Shown in pieces: positions 46,345 through 59,139 of a stretch of DNA of 64,000 nucleotides. The stretch's first letter is position 1; each line of letters opens with the position of its first letter. The notes under the pieces were generated by a model. It was not told the DNA's origin, ran no database searches, and saw only the letters and a list, made by a program, of their open reading frames with translations. This stretch comes from Hymenolepis diminuta. Taxonomy: Eukaryota > Platyhelminthes > Cestoda > Cyclophyllidea > Hymenolepididae. Position numbers and translations under genes: made by a program. Location: assembly GCA_900708905.1 (NCBI GenBank), contig CAADRB010000030.1:62001-126000 (forward strand), in the 5' to 3' direction.

Positions 46345-49300
46345 CTATTGGCGATAACGATAAGATGGTGAAGTTCCGCTGCCACCAGTGTAGTAGTCAC
46401 GATCGCCGCCGCCGCTGCCACCATTGTCGTTGGGTGAATGACGATGTCTGTCAGTGTCTCTTCCACGCGCTGGTGTGCGTGAACGGGATCTTGGTCGTGA
46501 TCTTCGGTGGCGTCTCCGGCTACTTCCGCCTCTGTAGTCTTCATCCTCTCCATAATCGCCCCCTTCACTGCCACTTCGACTGTAGGATCTTCTTCGATGT
46601 CTGCTTCCCCGACTTCTGAAAGTAATTAAATTACGCGTACGTCTGCACACAACATTAGGGGATGGCATTTACACATGATGGGAAAATAGGGGAAGGGATA
46701 ATCCTACCAATTTACAATGCAGTAAAGTTGTACATACAAAAGAAATTTTATTACAGAATTATCGGAATACATACAATGCATGCACAGAAGTGGTTGGGGG
46801 ATTTAAAAGTAAGACAATAACAATTTGCTTAAGAATGATTCTGAAGTTAGAAAAATGTACGTGCATTGCAAATCCCAAGACTGCAAGTTTGCTAAATTGA
46901 ACTTTAATTCTCTAAACTCTATGGTTAACACAATCACAAATTACTGCTGCATAAGTGGTTTGAGAAGAGGGAATTTCTGCCATCTAATTGGAGGACTCTA
47001 AGTACCAAGACTCAGTAAACAACCTAAATATCCGCCCTCTAATCAGACTGTTGTCAGTTCTCGGTAAAAAATATATCAAATAATCGACCATAATTCCTGT
47101 ATTCAGTCACTTCCCCAACTTTTAATATGAGTAATTGGGGAAAACTAATTAAACTGCACTGAGGTGAGCCTTTAGCTATCTATCCCGGCTATTATTATTT
47201 AACCATTTCTATCATTTACTTGTCAGCTTAAGATCACCCTGGGACGATGTTTTCTATAAATAACTAGTTTAACAATGCCCCACTTTAAATCGCTATTAAA
47301 TCAAAACTTTCGGTAAATCGAATAATTGGTAAAGTCCTGCAAATCTTCTTAACCAATACAGAAACAAATTTCCATTCGATGCAAGGTTCAGTAAGGTCAC
47401 CGCAACTGGTATGAGGACAGCTAAGGTTGTGTGCGAACTGAAGAATTCGAGGTTCGACTCTCCTGATGGCCTAACTTCACTCCCATACACCCCAAATACT
47501 ACGCTTTTTCTGTTTCCTTTAACACTTTTCCATGACTAAAATTGACACATTTTAATTTGACATTATCTCGTAATCTTAAATTCGTGTTTAAATATTCTCT
47601 TATTAGTACAAATACAGACTGTAAAGCTAATATTTTCAGACTCGTTTAAGGGATACATTTTTAATTATTTTAGGACTTGCATCTTGGAGTCTCTCTAATG
47701 AAAAATTTCCGCACGTCTGTCCCTATCTTAATCATTTTTAAAAAATACGCTTGAATATCGCTCTCATTGGATGTGCACTTATAAGTATTTAAAATGAGAT
47801 AGAGCATTTCTAATAAGAAATTTGTGTTCTGTTCTTCTTCCCCTTGACCAATTTGAACAGCACATTCCACCACATAGTGATCATTGCGCCGGTGGCACAT
47901 CGGTCGCAATGTGCACGTCATCAGACATCGGAAAAGTTGCATCAAACACCAATTTATTTTAACATTGACACTAATACTATAACAAGCTACAAGACAGATG
48001 CAACCGCACAAGGAGGATGAATAAAAATGAAAAAAATTAATTGTCAAAGTAGCTCAGTTTTATATTAATTTCATCGAAAGGAAAAAGAGCAAAGGGGAGA
48101 AAAATGAAAATCTATGTCTTTACAAGGTCACCAAAACATATATGAAATAATGTGCATCATCTTTACAATTTATACGATATAAAGAGAGATCAGTATTAGA
48201 GTATTATTATCATTAATAGATTGCATTCGGACTTACTTTGAGGCATATGATTGGTCCTCAATGCTGTGCTTGGTATCCTTAAGAGAATTGATCAGCATCT
48301 TGCAGCGATCATCATTAGCGATCTTGGATTGACCAATGAGTGCTATGGCAGTAACCAGGGTCTCAATAGCTCTAGAATAGTTCCCAACAGAGGCATCTTG
48401 TAGCGCTCGATTAACTGCTGTAGATGCAACGGTTCTATTCTTTTCCATTATTGTCTCAAATTCAACATCGCTGATGTTTGAGGATTGGACTAGAGTGAAT
48501 AGGAAATAAAGAGCACCCAAAGAAACTACTTACCGGTATGATAATTATGCATCATGGAATTATTAAACTGATCAGGTCGCATCATTCCACCTCCAAGTTG
48601 AACCTGAAGGAGTTGATTAGGAGCTTGGTTAAGGAAATTAGGATTAATGTGAGCATTGGATCCAGTTGCACCCGGAAGTATATTAGGATTGGGTATTAGG
48701 CCCGTACCCGTGTTTGATAGTGACGGGGGCATATTAAACCCAGGCATAAGCAAATCTAAACAGAGCGATCAAGGAAGCACAAAGTAAGAGACTTACTTTG
48801 AATACCTGGAGGAATGTTAGGAATATTTAGATGAAGTGATGCATCACGATTCGATGCAGCCCTTCCCATAAGAGAAGAGCTTCTATTGACACTAAATCCA
48901 AGTTGAGCTGGAGCAAGTGCTGGTGTGCTCATTAATGGTGGAGGTAGACGTCCATTGCCTATAAAACAAACAAACAATAAGCAATGTCAATTGAATGGCC
49001 TTACTAGAAGCCGAGCGAACGTTAGAAGACGCACCAAGGAGACCGGTACCAGTGGAATTGGAAAATGCAGTATCTGTGCATGCATTCTTTTCAAACTGGG
49101 CTAAAGCCTGTTTAGTGCAAAGTGTTAGCACGGGAGTATTGCCGTGTATTTGAAGAGTTTTAACTTTATCCATTCCGGTTTTGACTGAGGCTTCAGAACT
49201 GAACACTACGATGCAAAATCCCTTTGATTGCCCATTTGTACGATTTTCATGGAATTTGATTTCAAGAATATCCCGAATTCCAATGCCGTTGAAAGCTTCA

Positions 49301-49644
49301 GTAATATCAGCATCAGTTGTCCACTAGCCGAAAAGTAAATACTTAGAAACGAACCATACCCATGTTAAATTTCCTAGATAAGTAGAATATCGCTTTCCTG
49401 AGTGTGATGACTGACTTGACGAAAAAGTGGGTTGAGTCTAAAAACATTATTTATTATTGATATTTGTTTACTTTTGGTTCGGATTTAATGTTCTCCATTT
49501 TTGGAGCAGGTGGAGACACATCATCGTAGAGTTCATTAGATTCGTTTGTTTCCTTAAAATAATAATTATTTTTCAGATCGTTTATACCTGAACAAAATCT
49601 TCCTCTATATTGTCATAAAGATCAATCTCAGCACAGTTATCCAT
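46345..49644 (-). CDS. CPSF6: cleavage factor Im large subunit (CPSF6/CPSF7)
   Basis: Partner of CFIm25/NUDT21 in pre-mRNA 3' end processing and poly(A) site choice; nuclear. Eight exons join in phase: 49644-49588, 49552-49472, 49437-49360, 49323-49005, 48958-48797, 48755-48534, 48489-48237 and 46615-46345, giving 480 residues (human CPSF6 551). The N-terminus MDNCAEIDLYDNIEEDF matches the family's DIYADVGEEF-type start. The RRM runs from about 65 to 145 with RNP2 YLGNLTW and RNP1 KGFCIVVF, plus WTTDADITEAF and ILEIKFHENRTNGQSKGF. A Pro/Asn/Gly-rich linker follows. Then comes the conserved helical region (VEFETIMEKNRTVASTAVN, GNYSRAIETLVTAIALIG, IANDDRCKMLINSLKD). The last exon is a compact RS/RD tail with a Gly-rich end. 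CPSF6 and CPSF7 cannot be separated here. Introns are 34-46 nt except the last (1.6 kb). Confidence 0.95.
46616..48236 (-). other. 1.6 kb last intron of CPSF6/7
   Basis: Separates the helical region from the RS-tail exon. It holds a sense-strand open frame of 125 codons (48047-47670), Cys-rich at its start with no recognisable domain, probably chance. A tRNA-like segment at 47395-47475 (GAGGTTCGACTCTCC, B-box-like) is also inside. Confidence 0.5.
47395..47475 (+). repeat. tRNA-like repeat fragment in CPSF6/7 intron
   Basis: CAACTGGTATGAGGACAGCT followed about 35 bases later by GAGGTTCGACTCTCC gives A- and B-box-like blocks. No acceptor stem pairs, so it is not called as a tRNA. It lies antisense to CPSF6/7. 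Confidence 0.3.
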
Positions 49645-51999
49645 TCTATCACCAAAAATAGTGAACGATTAAAACAATTTATGTATTTGTGTTCTGCATG
49701 TTCTATGTTCTTTAAAATACAGCAACATAATTTTTAAAAGTTTTGCAATCTGTTTTAAGGAAAATCAGAAATATTTTCTAAAAATTTTCCAATAAGTTTC
49801 TCAAAAGTTTATAGTGAATCCACTTACGTTTGACCATGTAGCTTAAGGTGATCGCTATTCGAGTACATATAAAATTTATACCAAAATGAAGACGCAATTA
49901 TAAAACTAAAGCCTTGATTTTACAAGAAATGGTCTGCATACGCTCACAATTTGTTTAATTAAATTCACATACTTGAATAAACAATGAGCTGTAATCTATT
50001 AAATTCGCATCATATTGGGATCTTTTACTATATTATATTCAAGTTCGGAATTAATTCGCTCGCATTAAATTAAAGAATAATTTTATATTCCTATTTCTTT
50101 TTTAGCTTTCACCGTCAGCGAATTATTTATGAACATTTTTTACGTTTATTACATAATTTGGTGCTAAATAATTACAAATAATGCTTTTAAATTGTCGACT
50201 AAACATCTCTCCTTCAAAATTTTGCTTCAGTAATTTATAGAAAGTTGGAAAGTACCATGCCCATTGCATAAAATTTAAAATTTTTTCTACCGATTTCTAT
50301 GCTAAAATTATGCCCTATGGAATTCATTATGATTTCTTGAAAACAAAACTTGGTAGAGCCACTCGATTTTGCATTTATTTGCTGATACTCATTAGATAAA
50401 AATTAAGCATGAGTTCTTTTTCAAAGGATATCATGTATTACACACAATACAAGGGGTTAGACTAAAACTTGCAAATGACAATTTATTAAGATAAAATACG
50501 ATATACATTATTTTCAAAATAAATCTTTAGACAGATATAGGTAAGAACTCGGTCAACTGTTATCTAGTCCCTTTTGTGAGTAACCATACTTCTTAACAAA
50601 TATTTGGACTCCATCTATGAAGAGTCTTGCTATTTTTTTCCGAAATACGGTCTTTCTTACTCTTATATGTTAAAATGTTTCTAATTTCATATAATCATAT
50701 AGCTATAAGTTCCTCGAGATTTAACCTTGTATGATTCAATTAAATATTAAGTTATTTGTACGAAAAAATGGGTCGAAGATGATCTACGATGACAATATTT
50801 GTCATCATTTTCTTGGTAATCATAAATCCAACAAGTAATTACTGAAATTTAATTACGAGGTGTGAACAATTGGACGGGAATAATCATTGAGAAAAAAAAT
50901 TTGAGGATATCTTGCAACACATCACACAGACGACCACATTCATTGTCGTCTGCGTCGGACGATCACCACTAATTTGATAATTACTCCTTTTGAATTCATT
51001 GTCCATTTCCATTTTTATTACTAATATCATAATGTAATGGCATTGTAAATGCCATGATCTACTCTTCTCTATAGGATACCGTAAATAACTCTTAGATTCC
51101 CTAAGATGTTTCACTAGTTACAAATACGACCCGACAGAACCACAATACAAAACGACCCAGACCACCATATTAAAATAAGATGCACGTTCACGTATCGATA
51201 GGTCGATTTAGATTATGTGCCATTTACAACTGTATGTAAATAAATTCGTTGGAAGTCTCGCTATAAGTAATTCAATTTCGTCTCCATCCTTGTAATAGGT
51301 GAAACATTATGATTGAAAACCAACTGAATATTTAAAATAATAGAATGCCCTTTATTGTTTTTTACTTAAATAACTCTAATTATCAGAATATGCTATATAT
51401 TCATGTGTAATTAGAATATTTTAACATGAATATTCTCACCTGGCCGGCACATTTTAGTGTATTCACATGAAAGATTTGTCTAACAAAGCCTTTATTTTGT
51501 AAGATGAAAGCCTCGCGAGTTTTAATTAATCTTTTTTAACTAAGTTCTGACATCATAAATAGGCCTCCTTCATAACAAAAGAACTATTTAGAGGGAGAGA
51601 CATTATTATGTTGAATTTTTAAGCCGACTCAGGAAACTCAAAAATCTTTTTCTCTTTACTAGAGATTGACACTATTTCATAGTTTTCCTGCAAAATAAAC
51701 ACTACTTACATGAGAAAAGTTAGGTAGATAACAATTTTTATATTAAGAAGAGGCAGTTTGCCATATTCAAAACAAAGTGTTGAACTTCAATATTATAAAA
51801 TAAAAATTAGTTGGAAATAGCATGGAACTGTAATAACGTGAAGACGGATCTATCGGGAGTCACATCGATCGATTAGAAGGAATAAATTAAGTCATTCATG
51901 TCGCCAGATCAGTCTGGAGGTGCCAGACAAGCCATCCCAATTTATTAATAAGTAAATTAGGTTTATATACAAAACATTTCTTTGATAGACGTCAGCCAT
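49645..51999. other. 5' flank of CPSF6/7 and intergenic sequence
   Basis: Includes the presumed CPSF6/7 promoter just above 49644, with no clear core motif. The rest is AT-rich with no exon recognised. Confidence 0.35.
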
Positions 52000-52170
52000 G
52001 TCACGTTGGCGGTGTCTCGGCGTGATGATCGACATCTGCTTAGGTATCTATGCACAAACACATAGCATACCGTCTGTGGACACTATAACGGAGATCCTAT
52101 CGTCAGTCAATCATTTCTAATCGCCAGGTGTTGGCAGACATCTGCTGGTTATAGCATCTCTCATCGAGAT
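52000..52170 (-). repeat. dispersed repeat family D, copy 1 (inverted partner)
   Basis: On the minus strand it reads GATGCTATAACCAGCAGATG, TGGCGATTAGAAATGATTGA and GTGTCCACAGACGG in the same order and spacing as 53425-53520 on the plus strand. Similarity may extend to about 51900 on the far side. Confidence 0.6.
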
Positions 52171-53419
52171 ATGAGACATCCATTTTGGGGATCCGAGACG
52201 AACCCTTTGGTCGGCCATGATGTTGTCTAGTGTCCGGTATTTGGTTTGCATACGTTAAGTTCTCTTAAATTGAAAAACACATGAGAGTTATTTGGGAAAA
52301 TATTATTTTCTCATATTTAGCAGAACAAACTACCCTTTTCCTATAGGGTTAAAATTGAGTTTATTCTAAACCACAATATTTCAGAAGTGATTCCCCATTT
52401 TCGGATATCTGCATAACTGCCAAATCTCTACATCACCAAGTTTTCATCCATTTCCATCAGTCAATTTCCTCAGAAGTGAATAAAATCAATGAATCATAAA
52501 TGACTAACTATCAGTGCAATAAACTCGTCCTTACGAGAGAATTTTAAACAAGTAAATTTCAATCAAACAAACTGAAAGTGAAAAAACTTTATAAACTAGA
52601 AAAGGTATTTGTTCTAGCCAAATGTTAGTAAAATCATTTAAGATGTTCATTCAAAATGAATACGATAAAGTACTAATAAATGTATTTGAAAACACGATTA
52701 GATTTGACGAACCTTTACTTATTCAGTATAGACAAAACAAAAACTCCATCATTTCCAGTTACTTCGTGATTTCGTGAGTGTGCCAAATCTATCGAGAATG
52801 AAATGTTTTTTGACAAATATATTAGTAAGCCCTTGTTTAGTTTATAATGACATCACATGATCCACTGGGAAATATCATGGGCGTGTTTAAAACTAGGCCG
52901 TCCAACCTCTTAGCACATGACCAATTAAAATTTGAACCCATGTAGCAAATGCTACAATTTGTAATTTGATTAGTCTTACTCAGAATTAAAATTCTTTCAC
53001 TACAATTAACTAATTTTCCGAAGATTAAAACAGTTTGTCGCTATCCGACGGGCCCATTAAAATGTTAGCGTATTTATATCAATAGAATAAGAAGGTATCA
53101 TACTAACTATACAGCGGTTTTAGAGCCCGAATGGATGTTTCCATTTATCATAGTTTACAGAAATTACGAAAAGGTATTTTAAAATGCTTATGAAAAATTG
53201 AGCCCTGGACGCTGCAGTGTATATAACACATTCTTTGATTAGACTAATGGAAAAATGTGGTCAAATGTTATCTCAACAGACTAGAAAAATTCAAAGGTAC
53301 GAATTAAAATAAAATACTTTTATGCTTACATAATAATAGCGTTACATAACAGTTCAGAAACTAATTTTTGAAACTAAATATTCATTTATATATTTTTTCT
53401 GCCGGGTTCGACACTTAAT
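52171..53419. other. spacer between the two inverted family D copies
   Basis: About 1.25 kb, AT-rich. It contains the perfect palindrome TGTAGC-AAAT-GCTACA at 52941-52956. No open frame of note. Confidence 0.4.
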
Positions 53420-53600
53420 AACCTGTATTAGATGCTGCTATAGCTAGCAGGTGTCTATCAACATCTGGCGAATAGAAATGATTGACTGGCGGTAAACTCT
53501 CGACTACTGTACCCACAGGCAGTCAAACTCTGTGAGTGACCTGACTTACGCCATCTATTTCTGTCGATGTGGCCCCGTCCACATAACTTTATTACAGATG
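53420..53600 (+). repeat. dispersed repeat family D, copy 2
   Basis: GATGCTGCTATAGCTAGCAG, TGGCGAATAGAAATGATTGA and CTGTACCCACAGGCAG match the reverse complement of 52000-52170, roughly four bases in five. Copies 1 and 2 are therefore in inverted orientation. Confidence 0.6.
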
Positions 53601-53934
53601 CGATTCATTATTAACGACTTTACCAAACCATGGAAGATAATAAAGATAGTGAAAGTAGAATACATTCAATAAGTAATTGCACAAGGGAGGACCACAGAAT
53701 CAGTCGTTTGAGAAATATGTTGAACATGATTTTACTAAGTGCAACAAGTAGCTAATGACAGCTTTGAAAATGTGTGTCATGGAAGGAATTATTATTGGTA
53801 TGTGAAAATTTGATCAAGAGAATATACAAGAATGTGCAGCTTGATTCTTATAAATTAATTTTAAGAGTAATTTCTCAAGGAATAACCTTCCAAACTCAGA
53901 TTTAACTGAACACAAAGCCCTATACTATCTTAAC

Positions 53935-54020
53935 TCAGGAAAATCTGAAGGACAAAGAAGTTACAACTCGGATTTTAGAGATATCTACTTTTCAGGCCAA
54001 CAACCTTCAAATTTCAGTTT
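53935..54020 (+). repeat. dispersed repeat family E, copy 1
   Basis: GGACAAAGAAGTTACAACTC, then TTAGAGATATCTACTTTTCA, match GGACAAAGAGATGCAAATTGCAACTC-type sequence at 61551-61610 in order. Confidence 0.45.
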
Positions 54021-57000
54021 TTTCTCTTTTCAATAATTTAACATCGATAACTGCGTTTGTCTATCCAATTTAACAAACCGCTTTTGATCAGAAGAGCTTG
54101 TAGCGGATGCTACACTTAACATCCTCCTAAGCAGTCCGAATAGCCTCTAGCAGAATCCTCTATTATCAATTCACTCCGAAATTGGCTAAGCTATGACCAA
54201 AGTAGAAAGAACAAGTAATGCGTTGAGTGGAGAGGATTTATTAATCGCTTCCTTGTGTTCTTGAGTCAAAAGCTTAGTCATTAAACACAAAACCACGCTA
54301 GGCTGCAGGGATCTTGGTTGCTGATTGGTTGAGGAGGTCTCTGCACACGCGTCCGCGCTTGTTCTCTACGCGACTGGTTACATATCGCACTTCCCAGAAA
54401 GTTCTAGCGCACGTGATTCAATCGGACTTGTTAGCGTTATGAACCCCACAAGCTTACTAAAATTTTAATAATAATAACATTTGAAAGAAACGTCGGCAGA
54501 GAGGTACAGGATCCTTTCTTTCAATGAAGGCCTTTGACTATGGGGATACAAATCACAAAATCTGTAAGTTTGCCACTTCTAAGTAGCCTATTAAATTTAT
54601 CAATTCATTTAGGAATGCCGTTTAGATATAATTAATCGCGCTAGGCACGCTAAAACAGTACAAAAGCATTTTAGTTAAGATTATGGTGCATACCACTCAT
54701 CCACTAGCCAGACTAACAAAAATGAAACCCACATTAATGCATTTGCAGAATTGCTTGAGATAGTGAAAATTTAAAATATTATAGTTTTTCTAGGATTCAT
54801 AGCTTCCCGTGATGTTTATGATACGCAGGCGGCCCTCGCATACAGGTACAAGCCAGGATCCATTCATAAAAATTTTAATTCCTAAAAATAATTTGTTATT
54901 TGAGATTTATCATATGATTCTCTTGAATAACTTACCCCCTAATGATAATAATTTCTCTGAATGGAAAGTTCTATGCATTTTAATTGAAACTTATATTACA
55001 AAAATATGCTTAGGTGACGCTTTGACATAAGCCTGCGTATAGTAAGATTCACAACTAATTCGAAAAAATGTATTTTTTTCAAAAGTATCCCATATTGAAT
55101 TAATGGTAACTCATGATATTTTGAATAAAGTTGGATGGCTTTCCCTATTTTATCTTCAAGAGAATACAGAGTTATTGAACACATAAATTTCTTATTCCTT
55201 TTTTTTTTCAAATCGTCTTACGTATTAGATGTCCCTCTTGTAATGAATTTTCTGAGTAGAGGTTGTAAGAAACAATCTATGAAGGATTTCGTATAATTTC
55301 AATCAAATTTCATGATTCCTCTTTTACTTACTTGTAGCATGAAACAAAAACGTAAAGTTGTCAAGTTTCAAACTGATCAGTAGCGTACTTATTCAAAATG
55401 GCCTATGACTTCAGTCTTCCTAACGAAACGTTTTGGAGTAATATTTCTACCAGGCATCACGTGGTTTGGATTTCTGCAGGCGCTCAAGTACATAGTAGTT
55501 ATTCTGGGCAATTTATGGGAGGCCGTCTGAAGTCTGCTAGACACTATAACTGTACTATTACTGATAATAGCTGCATTTGTTTGGCTTTAACGATGGCTAA
55601 GAGTACACTGGTATCTGGGAATGATCTTAGAATAATTAGCTGTTTCACTTCTCTTACAACATTAATAAGACTACTTTGTTATCAGCAGAAATTTGTTTTG
55701 AGAGTATTTTCCTTTAAATATTGAAATTCCTTAAATTATTGAAATCTAGAATATAATGAAATTTTATTCTGTAAGCCACTAAAAGTGGAAATTTAAATGT
55801 TAAGAATTTCATACAGATTATTTTAATCATATGAGATGTTCATTTCTCGAACTTTCCATAAATCAATATTCAAAATGTAGTCTTAAGTTTTGAAATATTT
55901 TCTTCGAAAGACACTAGTCAAGAACTCAAATAATCAGTGTACAATTGTTATTATGAAGTCTTTTGAAGGATAGGGCCTTTTTATTTAATTTAAACTAATG
56001 GACAATATTCTTCATTAAGATCAAACGATAGCGAACTTGAAACTTCAACCACAACGCCACCGAGAGACATCTAGTACACATCGCATAAAAGAGAGATTAA
56101 ACGAAACTTGAATTCTAAAATTTTTCATCATTTCTTAATATGCCTATGTAGTGAAACAGTCTGAGGTCTCAATCATGAGAATAAATCAAACCTGCGATGT
56201 GAAAGCACAAAGGTCACGGAGTTCCTTCTATTGCGCATTCCCTTAGAGCACATCTTTAAATTTCGATTATTATTTTAACACAGATTTCGATGAAATATCA
56301 AGATAGTAGCATTATTAGTTTATCCCAACTTTTTTAAAAGCAGCATACCTTTTTCTAATTATTAAAATGCAATAGCTGCTGGACACGTATATAAATAAAA
56401 AATTAGAAGAGTGGTTGTATGGCCAATTTCTTCATTAACGTACTTTTATCTGACAAGAAGATTCAAACTCAAATCTAATTTGGCAGTGTTCAGTGTACAT
56501 TAAATTCGTGGCTTTCGTAATATCCAGTTCATAATTCGATCCGATTTTGAACAAAAAACTTAAATTTTCGGCTACATTAAATGTTTAAGCAGCTCCTAAA
56601 CTTATTAAAGATAAACAACCAAAGTAAATCTAGCTAAAACTCCCTTTTTTGCTTAACTTATCGGCTGTTTAGACATTTATTGCACGAATTTCAAACACTC
56701 CTAGGGATAGAAAGAAACCAATTTAGCGGGCTAAATCAATGAAACAAATCTATTCAAAATATAATAAGCATTTACAAAATTAAAACCGAAAATATTTTCC
56801 CTCCCCAAGCTTAATGTATTTATCTCGATTTTACGTGTTTATGTTACCTCAGCCTAATTTAAACCGAAATAATTAACATTAATGGAAAAATGGACGATTT
56901 TCTAGATAAACGAAGGTTTACGAGGACACCTTTAGATTTTTTAGCAAACTTCACATGATACTTTTGCAAGCGATGTAAAACGTTTGTTATTCCTATGACT

Positions 57001-58629
57001 AATTAGTTCAAGTACGTTTAACGTAGTTCAAGAAAATTTACTCCTAAGGTTTAATTAGAAGGATAATTTTACAGGAAACGAAATTTGATAAATCGACTTA
57101 GTCATGAAAACTGTTAAAAATCAAACCACTTGTTCGTTAAATACAAATCCATAGTAATAGAGAGCTTAGGATTGAAATTCATACGCGATCATTCATTTAA
57201 TTGGAATGTCTGCCTTTCATATCTAGAGAATTCTAATCAGTTTTTAATCCTCTCTATCTCTTCAAGATAAGAGCTGAACAATTTAATTCTAGTAACTGAC
57301 ATTGTGGAAATGACAAAAGCCTGCAAGGTATTTTAAAACTGTAGTTTAAGGGAATTACTAAAGATGGCACTAAGAACATCTGATAACAGTGATTTTAAAT
57401 AGAATGTTGTGAAGAGTTTGGTCAGGTAATCCAGCTTGGAAGGTAGGTGGTAGGGCTTAAAAGTGGCTCCCCTTTGGGTCTCGTTTAGAAAATGAAGATC
57501 TTATACTAAAGGAGAGATTGCTTCAGATATTGAGAATTGCAATGACCTTCGTTAACCAATTTTTGACACTTTTAAACTTAATATGAAAGAGATTGTACTT
57601 CAGCCGTCATCTGTCAGAATATCATCCTCAGTACTAACAGACTGAGACAAATTAGTATTATCTTTGAGATGCTTTTTGAGACAAGTTGATTTAAAATTAG
57701 TGGCAACTGATAGATAATTTTAGCAAGTGCACCCTTCTCAAATTAAACCGAGCATGGAGCAATAGAAAGATCAAATTCTCTTTCCCTTCACTTCTCCAAA
57801 TTTAAAACGTAAAAGCTAGACAAAACTGCTATCAGTCGGCAGGATCTTTTGCTATGGATACATTAGCATGTCTATCTAACTCTAAGGGAGACTCAATACT
57901 CAGCCTTTTCAGCTTATTAATCTTTATGTGTTCATTAATAAACGTCCAACGGAATTTCCCATTCCTTTCTAATAAATCCAACTATCTTTTCTAACTCTAT
58001 ACCTCAAAATACCCAGATGTAATCTTGCCCACGATAGGCCTTCACAACTATATCAGCCTGACTGGTATCTAAACTCTTATCTCCAACTGCCTCGACCAAC
58101 TTCTATCTTCTACACCTCATCTTACTTCTGCATTTGCATTCCTCTCTCTTTCCTACTTTCTTCTTCACATTGGAACACTATTCTTACTAAGCCGTTTACA
58201 ATTTTCTTACTCTGTGTAACTCTACTTCTGGTGCTCCTAGAATTACCTTGCTACAAACGGCGACCCACTAGTTCTGCCCCGAAACTCGCATTCTGCTATC
58301 CCTCTCTTGACCAGTATTTTAACGGTAGGCCATTGCGTTCACTAAATGTGTGTTGACACACCCTCAGAATTGGTACAAATTGATCCCAGAAAAATATAAG
58401 CATTGAAAAAAAGATGGGAAATATATTTTCTTTAACAATATTTTATCCTTACAGGGCAATAAACAACAAAATCAACTTTTGAAATAATTTGCATTATTAT
58501 ATCACATGTAAATAATCTCTCAAAGTTTCATTAATCCGGTAGGAAATACAACATCACCAAAATAAATTAAAAGTCAATTCCATCAAATACACGGAAACAG
58601 GGAAAGGAAGTAGAGAAGTGTTGAGAAAG
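54021..58629. other. intergenic, no gene seen
   Basis: Frames at 54809-55030 and 55398-55724 (73 and 108 codons) have no recognisable domain or joinable exons. The palindrome TGTAGC-GGAT-GCTACA lies at 54099-54114. A GC-richer patch at 54300-54440 has an AGAAAGTTCT heat-shock-element-like motif but no gene beside it. Confidence 0.35.
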
Positions 58630-58630
58630 A

Positions 58631-58650
58631 GGGGGGGGGGAGGGGGAGGA
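58631..58650 (+). repeat. G-rich tract (G10 A G5 A G2)
   Basis: A purine-rich tract dominated by G, followed by about 130 bases of GA-rich sequence to 58770. It is conspicuous in AT-rich surroundings and a potential G-quadruplex site. Confidence 0.8.
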
Positions 58651-59139
58651 TACTTGAGCACACCCTACTATTAATGTATTTTCAGCCTGTGTTCGAGCCA
58701 AAAAAAGGGAAAGATAAAGGAAGAGGAAGGGCAATAAAGAAGAGATAGAGATAGAAGGGGAGGGGAGAGTGGTAATGGAGTGAGAATAAAATATTCTTCT
58801 AAAAGGAGATGAAAAGATTATTAATAATCTACGATTTCAGGAAAATCATAGATTAAACGAATCCGTTGAGAAAACTTACATTAATTAAGAGCCGAAGAGG
58901 TAAGTGTGAATCACAATTCCTTTGATTTTGGACGTGAAATCTTGAAGAAAATAATAGAGGTCTAAATAGACTGCTATGAGGTTAAAAATAGTTGGTATTT
59001 CAATCTACTTGTTACAAAGATATATATAAAGCGAGGTGACAAGGCCATGCATGGAGATAAATCAACTAATCGATGAACTCTGAATACCGTGAACATAATC
59101 TCACCGATTGGTCTGGCAGTTAATCCACTACGCTTAAGA

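Noticed and set aside
46365..46619. Plus-strand and alternative minus-strand frames across the CPSF6/7 RS-tail exon.
   Set aside because: They are shadows of the repetitive RS coding sequence. Splice phase and the RS/RD composition fix the true frame.
47670..48047. 125-codon sense frame inside the CPSF6/7 last intron, as a nested gene or alternative exon.
   Set aside because: No domain, no matching splice phase with neighbouring exons, and composition typical of noncoding sequence. Not called without transcript evidence.
54300..54440. GC-richer patch with an AGAAAGTTCT heat-shock-element-like motif, considered as a promoter.
   Set aside because: No gene starts nearby on either strand, and one short motif is weak evidence.
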